64,000 nucleotides of DNA, taken from Nectonema munidae. Taxonomy: Eukaryota > Nematomorpha > Nectonematoida > Nectonematidae. Below, in pieces: positions 11,701-22,500 of the stretch. The translations under genes were made by a program, and so were the position numbers. Numbering within the stretch: position 1 is the first letter of the stretch; each line of letters opens with the position of its first letter. Location of the stretch: contig JAUIRK010000919.1 of NCBI GenBank assembly GCA_030549495.1, positions 124,001 to 188,000 of the forward strand, written 5' to 3'. Below the pieces are notes generated by a model. That model was given only the letters and a program-made list of their open reading frames with translations. It did no database searches and was not told the origin of the DNA.

Positions 11701-13539
11701 TTGATTTCTTTTTGTCGGAATGAAGGAGTGTGTTGAGCCCCTTTACAGCGCTTATGATGACAAAGAATGTAAATTAGCACACTGGTAACAAATCATAATC
11801 TTTTTTTAAAAAGTGATAGAAAAATAGTACAAGCTATTTATTCAAAATTTTTCTATGCTAAATTTTTGACGATTATGACTATCAGCACATCTACTATTAT
11901 CTCGACTTGGAGGTTGATGAGTTCCTGCGATTGTAGGAAAATGTTTACCGAATAAAATGGAGGGAGATGAGTGTATATAATGTGGTGAGGATATGACAAA
12001 TATATGATATAGCTAGGAGTAAAGATCTGATCTTAGAAATTTTTTGAATAGACTACTATTTTTATATAAATCTCACATCTCTTCAATGTTTCAGCGCTAC
12101 TTAATCTATTTTTTTGTACATACAGTGTAGGAAAATCATTTTCTATTGAATGATACAATTATTTAGCTAAAGTTAACCAAAGTCGTCTTCTTACTTTCTA
12201 AATATATAATATGGATGAATAATATATAAAAATGATATCGCTGAAAAGCTTTATTGTTATTATTTTGTAACATCAAATGGTTTTGCACTCTTCCGATTTT
12301 GAGATGCGAATGAATAAAGATCATTTGCGACAATTGTAGTGTTTTTTGATTAACCAGAATATCTCTGGGGATACACAGAGTAGATATAAATAAATATTAA
12401 GTACGTAGAATGCACATTTTTTCAATATATAGTCGAATCATTCTCCGGACCCAATTTCCGTAATGTAAACAACGTGTATTTAAATGCCTTTTCACGAACT
12501 TACTTATTGTTAAACTTCGGCTATAATTCCATCTCATTATCGGTCCCGTACAAAACAGGCTGTGTAAATTACTTCCTTTCAACGAAGTGTGAATTATGGA
12601 TTCAGCTACGAAAGTGAAACGTTTCTAACTTGGTTAATTAAACGAAACGATAATGGTACTCTACCTACACAATTAAGGTAGGATCTTGGTTCTAGAAGAA
12701 AGAGAGCAAAGCATAATTTTAGTGAAGCGTATCTTCTCGCATACACTAACATAGCAAATACGTGCACAGATATACACACGTTCAATTTTTATCTTAGTAT
12801 CATTGATTTTAAAAAATTATAGATTTACCTTTCACCTTGCAACATTTGTAAAAAAAAATATGCTACACTCATCAGGATAAAATTATGTGCCATTTTGTTT
12901 TTCGAAACATATGTAAGCAAATAGATGACAAATCACTCAGTACGTCATCCTTCCAATTGTTTCACGGTTTAATTCGACTATTGTGTAGCTCTCTTTTTTG
13001 TACGAACTTAACGAAGTTGGCTCCAACGCGATTCCACTGTATACGAAGGCTATGACTTTATTGTAGACCCATGTTCCTGTCCTATAAATTAGATGAACTT
13101 TTTCATAATTAATAAAAAGGCATTCGTTTGACGAAGTATATTTTGGAAAAAGTATCCCCGAACCAATAATTTTACTCCACCATATAATCTAAAAGTCAAA
13201 TAATTTTCATACTTTATTTTTCATTTCTAATGATGTAATTCGATAATAGTAAGAACAATAACACACAATTATAAAATTTAACCGAAATTTTAGTCGAGTG
13301 TTTAAGAAGACTACAAAATAATATACAAACATCCTCATTTGTTAACCAAATTAAATCTTATATCAATATTTTGGTTCTTTTTTACAGACATCATAATAAA
13401 AATCTCTTGCAGCTCCCGCTCTGAATAACGCTTTTTAAACGCAAAATAAATAAATTCTTTTTTTTATATTTTTAAACAAAATTTAATCGATATAAGATAC
13501 AGGAAATAAATTGATGCAAAAATATCAACATGCCATATA
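11701..13539. other. Intergenic, no gene seen
   Basis: AT-rich, with the second copy of the 63-bp repeat at 12133-12195. ORFs are short and featureless (for example 12397-12582 on the minus strand). No promoter or RNA gene recognised. Confidence 0.55.
12133..12195 (+). repeat. 63-bp dispersed repeat, copy 2
   Basis: Second copy of the repeat at 10816-10878, 61 of 63 bases identical, same orientation. Confidence 0.8.
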
Positions 13540-13990
13540 CAGTGCTGTCAAAAGTTTTCGGCCATCACTGAAGAATAAATCCTTTGAAAAAAGAATCATA
13601 TTTTTCATGGTTCACTTTACGCCCTTTGGTCTTAATTCTAATGATATTTAAGGCATAAATGATCAAATCGAAAAATTTAACAAAACAAAAGATGTCATGA
13701 TAAAAACAGAAGATTGCCAAAATTTAGTATTAAGAAAAATCGGAATATAAATAAGGAATTTTTTATAAAAATAAAAAAAATATATAGGAAAAAGGTTCTC
13801 TTTCCCAAAACTTTTGGTAATTTTTAATAAGGAAACTGTATAAATGAGTTTTTCTGTAAATATAAAAAGAATAAATTTAAAATTTTTAGTAATATAAAAA
13901 TTAATACTCGTATGTTTTTAATTCCAAAAAAATATTAAAAACAAAAATAATATAGTTTTATTTGTGGCTGAAAACTTTTGCACGTGACTG
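13540..13990. mobile_element. Tc1/mariner-type MITE, 451 bp
   Basis: Flanked by TA dinucleotides at 13538-13539 and 13991-13992. The left end is CAGTGCTGTCAAAAGTTTTC and the right end, inverted, is CAGTCACGTGCAAAAGTTTT, continuing into matching GGCC/AGCC bases: imperfect inverted repeats of about 25 bp in Tc1 style. The interior is AT-rich with no transposase, so the copy is non-autonomous. Confidence 0.8.
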
Positions 13991-13993
13991 TAT

Positions 13994-14085
13994 ACGTATA
14001 TAACACATATAACAGGGGCGTGCCTGAATTTTTTTGAGGTTGGGGAGGGGGCAAACTTTAAAAAAAAATTATTATAAAGGAATCT
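13994..14085 (+). repeat. CAGGGGCG repeat, copy 1
   Basis: Begins CAGGGGCGTGCCTGAATTTT, then GAGG, a G-rich run, GGGGGCAAACTTT, and ATTATAAAGGAAT. The same series of blocks occurs inverted at about 26672-26758. It looks like the terminal part of a transposon; the full element is not resolved. Confidence 0.5.
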
Positions 14086-15028
14086 GTGTCTGAAACTCAA
14101 ACAAGTAAAGTAATATGGGAAGTTTACTCACAAGCGTATGATATAAAATTGGAAAAATGCAAAATTTTTGGTGGAGCGAAAGGCTTTTTCGCCCTGATAT
14201 ATAAGTGTAGGTAGGTAGATTCGGCGTTGATTTCATCAGATAAAGATAGACCTGACACATTGTTTCTATGTATGAAGATTCATGATGAATATTTTAAAGT
14301 GAATTTCGAAATTATAAAAGATATGTCGTATTATAATTTTTGAATGTGTATCTTTTCATAAATATTTTCATCTCTGAATTTTTCTGCTTTCACATTTCGT
14401 TTTAATCTTGAAGTGTCCTTTCTCGCCCACAATCATTCTTCATAATTGAATGCAAATAATGCACAAGATAACACGCAGGCACGCATACACATACACTTTA
14501 CTGTAATCTTGATGAGAGATAATGCATACACCCTTTTCTGAACCATCTTGCAAAAACACTTCCTTTTTGAACTCAAGGATAAACAACTTTTTTCAAATTC
14601 TTCTTTCTATGTAAGCTACTTTTTCTTATTAGTTTTGAGACTTTTCGCACAAACTCATTTTTAATGTCTTCGACTAATAAACCATGGGTGAACAGAGATC
14701 GCTAAACTGCTCCGTGCTTAAATCGTTAGAAGGGCGTAATGAGATTAGAGAGGCAGCGCAAATCTTTTCATTGTTGAAATATATTATTAATAACCCTTTC
14801 GTGATCAGAAAAATCAGACGATATTTATTAAAAAGCTGACGATTCATGTATGTTTATTATGTATAGATTGTTTTGGGCACCATGGCGTACATGGGGGGGG
14901 GGGGGGCACGGCCTCTCATGCCCCAACGCCACCGGAGAGAAGACAGATGAATGAGATAGGAGAGCTTAAACAAGAGAAGAGAGCTTGAATGAGAGAAGAG
15001 AGTTTGAGTGATTGAGTTTTAGCATAGA
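14086..15028. other. No gene; G-run and GA-rich degenerate repeats
   Basis: A run of about 14 G lies near 14893-14907. It is followed at about 14935-15010 by loosely repeated GAGAAGAGAG(T/C)TTGA units. Nothing coding is recognised. Confidence 0.5.
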
Positions 15029-17302
15029 GAGAGAGAGAGATTTATTTACATATCAAAAATACAAAATTGAAATTAATATTGATCAAAAAAACATTCAAAT
15101 TTGAGTGCTTGACATGAGAGTAATTCAAAAGGTAAAATAAACCCGCTTATAGAATTTTTCATAGATAACCAATTACATAATTGAGATATAACATTTTCAT
15201 ATTTGAGAAAAGCAAAAGATTAAGTCATCATAACTAACAAATGAGAAAAAAAAAGTATAAAATGAAATATAAAGCTATATAATCATTAAGAAATGCCCAA
15301 TAAATAAACACTTTGATGTAAGTAAAAGAGTGCTAACTAAAAAAGGATAATGACTGTTGATAAATTTGGGTAATTTGTACATAATAGATTATTGCCTAGA
15401 TGTTTTCATTTTAAAGAAATTGGTGTTAACGTCTGTCAAGCTCGAAGTTAAACTTTAAAAAATCATTGAAAATAGAAGGAAGGCGACCTACCAGGCATTG
15501 ATGACTGAAAAGACAAAGTTTAAGACAAAACAGGTCCTTCGTTTCTTCCACAAAAAGGAGATCCTAGCAAAATTTCCTTGGCTTGTTCATTATTATCTTC
15601 AGAACTTTCTTTTGCAAGACATATATATCATTATTTAGTGCATGTTCCTATTTTTATCAAATTATAGCAGTACATATGAGGAATAAAAAGTGGTTTATAT
15701 GTTATAAATAAAGCTTCACGATTTATTTTATGTTTAATAATCTTCAACATAACAACTACTGATGAACTTAGAGTGTAGTACATATTCTACGTGAGCAGTC
15801 CATTTTAGTTTATCATCAATTATTATCAAACCGAGCAATTTAAAAGATTTTACGAATTCAATCCCAAGAAAAGAAGAAAATTCGTTCTAGTCATTTTTAT
15901 TATTTGAAAAAAGCATCCCTTTAGTTTTAGATGAGTTAATAGACAAATTATTGTGCTTGCACCATGTATACACATTTTCAAGATTTTCATGCATGTTTTC
16001 AAAATGAATTTGTGCAGATGATAAAATTGTAACATTATCAGCGTACAATTGAATATGAAGTTTCGTACTTGCCCTGTAAATATCATTTCTGAAAATTTTG
16101 AAAAGTAAAGGTCCTACTAGAGAACCTTGTGGCACTCCACTTTTGACTTCCCATAAATATGACTTTTCTGAGTCAATCATGACACAGTTTTTCCTTTCTA
16201 AAAGATATAACTTAATCACTTGTAACGAAAAATTATCAAAGGATATTCCAATTTTTGTAACATAATACTGAATGAAACTGAATCAAAAGCCTTATGCATA
16301 TCTATAAAAACAGCTATACAGACATGTTTGATCTAAGAAACTAATAATTTGATTAATGAGAACACAATGGAAAATTTCAGTTGAAAACTTTTTTCTGAAA
16401 CCATATTGATGAGTATGGTACAAATCGTTTTGAATAAAATAACTTTCTATTTGATTAACAAGTATTTTTTTCGAAAATTTTTGACAAAATAGAAATTGGC
16501 CTATAATTCCCAGGGAAATGTTTGCTGCCGTTTTTGAACATAGGTACAACTTTTGATATCTTAAAACAATTTAGAAAGGTACCATTCTGAATACACGAAT
16601 TGTATATCACTAGAAGCGGAAAAGCAATATAATTGATTACTAATTTGATATTGCACATTGAAATACCAAAATAGTCAGTCGTTATAAATTTTTTGAATGA
16701 TTTGTTTGCCAACAAAATATCATTCATCGATATATTTTTAAAGAAAAATGTGGAGGTACAGGTTTTCAAGTAATTCAAGAAAAAATTTCCCGATTCATCA
16801 GGGTGTGTCCATGATTTGAAATAACTACTGAAATGAGTTGCAACTTCTAGAGGATTATCAACAGTTTGTCCATCTAATTTCAGAGTGTAAGCACTCTTCA
16901 TTTTCTTATGTAATTTGGCACGTTTTTTCATTAATCTTAAGACATCATTATTCGCCCAAGGGGCACTTTTAATTTTATACTTATTGTTCTTATTTCGATT
17001 AGACGAAATGGTATTCGTTGAGCGGTCAACAGCTTCATTCACTTTGCTCATTAAAATTTCAGAGAAAGCACTACGATCATTCCTGTAAGGAGCTATGCAA
17101 TGGGTCCAATCAATATTCGCTACAGTTTGTATAAACTTGAAGTATTTAAAATACTTTTCAGATGATGTTTCTCTTTAATTTGACATTCAAAGTTTTCTAA
17201 GCTCAAAACGATAGAAAAATGATCTGATATATTAGTACAAAGAACAGGAGCTTTAGGATCAACAAAACTATAAGGTACAACAAAATTGTCAATAAGGGAA
17301 TT
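15029..17302 (-). mobile_element. LINE, 5'-truncated
   Basis: A minus-strand LINE with its 3' end at the left: (GA)n tail at 15027-15040, then ATTTATT (15040-15046; AATAAAT on the element strand). It runs up to the end of the endonuclease (IDNFVVP and SDHFSIVLSL motifs near 17210-17290). A short direct repeat GCATAGA flanks it at 15022-15028 and 17303-17309; it merges with the tail, so it is only suggestive of a duplication. Confidence 0.8.
15850..17290 (-). pseudogene. LINE ORF2, endonuclease end to RT, decayed
   Basis: Read right to left. The endonuclease tail has SDHFSI (about 17225). The linker and RT run-in lie at 17051-16455 (APWANNDVLRLMKKRAKLHK, SMNDILLANKSFKK, NYRPISILSKIFEK). The finger/palm part is at 16549-16292 (HQYGFRKKFSTEIFH). 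The palm is at 16219-15887 with SGVPQGSLVGPLLF and YADN at 16034-16045 where active copies have YADD. That change in the catalytic pair plus frame breaks near 16250-16300 and 16480 show a dead copy. The 3' ORF end is too decayed to follow below 15850. Confidence 0.8.
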
Positions 17303-19567
17303 GCATAGAAAGCGGAGGGGAAAACAGAGAAGGAGACAGAAAGAGAAATAAAATCACTATGACAGAAAAAGATGAGAAAATCTAGTGGATCATCAACATG
17401 TGTTTTCTCAAAAATACTACAAGGAGACAAAACATTGCTTACTTATTGTGTGCATATTTAAACAATGAATTATTATTATTATATAGCTCTCACATCGTTT
17501 GTAAAATATTTTTGATGGAAATTTCAGAGCAGCTTGGCTTGAATCGAAAGTCTGCATTCCCTCTTTTATTCTCTTATCTTACATTATCATGTATTCGAAT
17601 GATTATTACATTCTATAATGCGATCATCATACATGTTTTATAAACAAGCAGCAACTCTTACTTATAGAAAATTGGGGGGGGGGGGGGGGGGAAGGCGAAG
17701 GTCCTTCTATTATTTCAATATGAAATTTGGGTCATGCGTACTTTTGAACAACTTTACCATAATATGTTGCATTTTAACTATATACTTCATTTTAATGTCG
17801 CCGTTTCTTCATTGTATGAAAATCTGAAAAGATCAAGAACGAGCAAAACAACTTCGTATCTTATTCTTTTTTTGCATTGTATTTGCGTAGATAGTAAATG
17901 GTAGGAGGTAGTTCTGTGCGATGATGATATTCGGCGATCAATTAGTTCAGATCAAAATCAATAGAGTAGTTGTTGATCCGTCCTGATAAAATCCTTCTCC
18001 TTTGCCCTGACTTTTTATCGATTTCTTTCGCTTTCTTGCCTTTACTTCTTCTGCTTTGCATATCCCTCTTTTACACATCGTCTGCAGTAAGCGAAATATT
18101 TTCAGACTTTCATCTTCATTCATCCATTGATTCACTCTATGTTTTTCATTGATCTCTTAATTTAACTAGATCTCGATTGAAGTAAATTTTACATTTTTTT
18201 TTACATTTATCACTGAAAATCACGTGGTATGGAATTTAACACAAAGCACAATATGTCTTCTATAAAACCATAAAATTAAAAATTGATAAGTAGAACAAAA
18301 AACGATATTTTTACTCTTTGAATATAATCGTTTGATTTCATGCACTCTAGCTGTTTGAAAAATCGCCCATTTAAGGCCATCTGGAGATCTGTCATTTAAA
18401 AATTTGGGTAAGGCCCCACACTTCTTGTTTCAGTTCTGGCAGATCTTCACGTTATCCCTTACTTTAAACAGGTTGTTTGTGTTCTTTATGCCTCCATTTT
18501 TGTTTCAATAAAAGTCATTTAAAGGATTTAAATTTTAAATATAGCATTTCTTTTTTAACTCGCCTTGTCTAATTCTAAGTCAAGTTTCTATATTTGTTTT
18601 TAATGCTATAGTTAGTGTGAGTGAAAAAGAGATTAAACATGCCTACCTTAAACGACTATTTTTAGAGGGTCGTCAAGTTATGGTAGTTTTTTCCTACTAG
18701 GATTTTTTCATCGACTCACGATTGAATTACAACACCTGTGCTAAAATGTACAAACAAGTCGTGTTGGCCCAAATGTACAGAAAGTTTATTAAATGTGACT
18801 TTTAATCGTGACACTCATGCACGTTGTAAGTAGCATTTATTATCAAGAATTTTAAATTCATTCTTCAAGTACATTCGGTGTATGAATTATAGTAGCTGCC
18901 ATTTTTAAATGCTTGCAGGCAGACTGCTCTTTGCACTCACTTTGTCATGCCATCCATATACGCGCTTACTTGCAAATTCCCGCACCCCATTTTTCACGCA
19001 CTCATTTATGTCTCTGAGTAAATTATATTTTTTCCGCAATTCTCCATAGAAAGTCAGTTTCACTACTTCATCAATAATTCAAACAGTAGCACAAGTACTC
19101 TCTGAAGAACCCAATTTCTTACTACTCCTGAATACTCTCTATGATCCTGCTTTGTGTCCGCTGGCCAAATTATTATCTAAATTTATAAACAACAAAAAAC
19201 TCTTAATGTTGCTCTAACCGTGTAGACTTCTTAGTTGAATCCTTTATTTTACAAATGATTTTCCGATCGCAAGACTTATTTTTTATTATTATTAATATCA
19301 AGGATTAGCTTTAGTGACAAGTTAGTGGCTGTTTCATTCACCGAAACGACGCTAACGCCAATATCTCACTAATTAAGTATCTCTAATTTGCTTAAACTTT
19401 GTCCACTAAGTAGTCTCTATATTCAATTTGTGCACGGATAGTGCTGCAACATTACCCTTTGATTCTACACGTTGTCGAAGGTATTGCGTTATTATTCAGC
19501 CAAACAGAATATATTTTTTTTCATTACTAATTGACAAAAATGTTACCTTGCTCTAAAATTTTTGTAG
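17303..19567. other. Region upstream of CCDC51, no gene seen
   Basis: Contains a G-run near 17673-17690 and scattered ORFs without motifs. A 5' UTR or promoter of the downstream gene is expected somewhere here because the first recognised exon starts right after a splice-acceptor-like TTGTAG at 19562-19567. I cannot place it. Confidence 0.5.
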
Positions 19568-22500
19568 ATGCCTACACCCAAAGTTTGGTCTCCAAAAATC
19601 ATTCTCTTTGATCCCAAATCGCGACAGTCAATGAATAAGACGAATTCAGTCAAAGTTATCGCTGAAAAAGCGAAACAATCCCTGGATCACTTCAAAAAGT
19701 CCTTTTCTTTCAGGAAGGAAGCAGCACCGCTCATCAAAACTCTGGCAAATGGTTTGGTTACAATTCATAAATACATTGATAAGGAATGCTTAAACATTTT
19801 TAGAAGACCATACTCCCTCCATCATCCCGACTCACAAAGAGAAGAAGGAAAGCTTGATGAGTCGCTTGGTCCACTCCTACGAATTTATGTTTGGTATTCG
19901 AGATGTGAAAAAGGCGTATGATGAGGTAAGAAATGATCCTTTTTTCCTGTTTTGAGACTGAAAAACTTAACTTTTAATATACACACAGTGATCATTCCTA
20001 GATAGGACTGCTTTTAAAATATGACTTTCTTTCATAGCCATTTTGTATTTATGCAACAGCGACTTTACCTCCCTTTCTATGAAATGTCACTTAAGACTTC
20101 GTAAAGCAAGATGGAATTATGACGTTTGATAACTAATTTTTGTGAAAAGTCTTTTTAAATCAACCAGTAACATTTTTACTTAATAAATTCTATCAATAAG
20201 AGTTTAAGATTTTCATTTCACACTATCGGAATGCGTGTATACTAGAGCCGTGTGCGGGTTCTAAAAGATTTGTCCACACCCGTCCCGCCCTGTATTTGAT
20301 TATTTTTCAGACGTCCCGCGCCTGCAATAGAAAAGATAAAATGCCCGCAACCACCCCAAATTTTTAAAGCCGCATCTAACCCGTAATTTTAAATTTAAAC
20401 CCTCAACCGCCCATCTTAACACCCAGCTATGTAATTTTCATGAAGAATATCATTTAAATAATATTCATCATTGGTGTTGGCGAATGAAGAAGGTTGAAGT
20501 GAGACGCATGCAGTCTGCTGAGATGAGGATGTTACGAATGAAGTGTGGCAAAACTCTACTGGACAAAGTGCGAAGCAAAGACATTAGAAGAATGACAGGG
20601 GTGGAAGATATAGAGCAGTATTTGAAAGAGCATAGACTCCGTTGGCTAGGACACTTAGAGAGAATGCATCCACAAAGACTAACGAAGAGACTATGGGATG
20701 AAAACATCACTGGAGAAGCGAGGAGAGGGAGACCGAAAAAAGATGGGAAGATGCTGTTAAAGAAGACATGAAGAAAAGGAACCTGGAGATTGAAGATGCT
20801 GAAATGAAAGGAAGATGGAGACGTCGCTGCAAATTCAAGGTCGACCTTGGCTCGCCAGGACAAAGACCTGCTCATTAGAGCGAATGGATGATGATGATGA
20901 TGAATATCTTTTAAATGATACTCTTTTTAAACATAAAATCTTTATGATGCTAGATTTAAAACACATCCCCGTTGTCAGTCTCTGATTACGGGAGGGGGGG
21001 GAGGCAAAACTCATTCTATTTAGGCCCGGACAATAAGAAATTGTATACATTTATATATTTGGGAGTTCAATGGAGGGGGCCAAAATCAATTCCAGGATAT
21101 AGGATTTTTTAGAGATAGACCTCGAAACTTCAATCATATTTAAATTTTTTTAGTCAGGAATATAATTTACCAAGTCCTTGCATTTTCAGTATTAAAGTAA
21201 GAAAATATGTATTCAGTTTTAAGTTGTTGTCGATGAGAATTAGTTTAAATTTATACAAATAGGTATACAGTTTCTTTAAAATGTTTAATGTAATACAGTA
21301 AAACCTCGATATAAAGAAGTTGGAGGGAAATCAAGTTCTATTTCATAGAAAGCGAGTTTTGTTTTAACCGAGGGTTAAATTAAAATGTCAACTTTGTTTT
21401 TATTGAATCTTAATTTCCTTAAATAAATTTATCTGAAACATATTTTAACAATATTTTAAGCTATATCAAGGATGACTGCTCAAGAAAACAAAATAAAAAA
21501 AACTTTTAATAAAAAATTTGATTTTATTTTTAAAAAAAAATGACTAATCCGTGTCTGTATTCAAAAGTTGTTTTCAACTTTTGAAATGTAATCAAACATT
21601 TCTTGGACTGCGTTTTGAACTTGCAGGAATTTCATAACTTCACTACAATGTTCTAGAGCATTAGTGGCAGTTGGCACAGGTTTGGATAAATAAATTTTCT
21701 TCGTCACTCTGCTCTTGTGGATCAGAAAGCCTACTGGATACATCCTTTTAATAAAATCATCTGTGAGAGGAGCTGAAGTGAACAATTGATCGTCAACTGC
21801 AATGTAGTTTTCTAAGTCAAAAGATGTTTGGAGTCCCACTTGAGACGCTCTTTCTATCACAAAGGGTAGATTTTGAGTAATGTTTTCTGAAACACTTGTG
21901 TATTCTTCCATAGATTGCACAAATCCTGCGTGTTTAAAACAGTTTTGAATAGTTTCACTAGTGACTGAAGACCATGCTTTCCGGTTCATATGAAGAGCAT
22001 CGAGAACGTTGATAGAATAAGTAGCCCTTGTCAACAGCTGTAATGAGTTTTTCAACTAAAGTCACTCCATAATGAAATTTAAGTTTTTTTATAACTCTCT
22101 GGTCCATAGGTTGTGTACGGGACGTTGTATTTGCTGGCAAAAATTGTAGAGTTATATTTGTTACCGTTATTTTTGAATGAGATGCGAAAACGAGTCTCAT
22201 TTTTTCCAGCCATGAAAGAAATATTGAAGTATCCATCCAAGCTTTTTTGTTCGCTTTATATTCTGTTGACAAAGATTTAACATTTCTAAAACAACGGGGG
22301 TTTTACCTGTCATGTTAGCTCCTACTAATAACGTCAACCTTTCTTTAGACAGCTTTTCCCCATTGCATTCTTCTCCTTTTAGCACAAATGATGAAGGTAA
22401 CAATTTAAAAAATAAACCCGTCTCGTCAACTCTGAAAAAAAGCTCTGCTGGAACATCCTTTGCTTCACCGCAAATTTCCGAAAAGTGATATTATGGCGTT

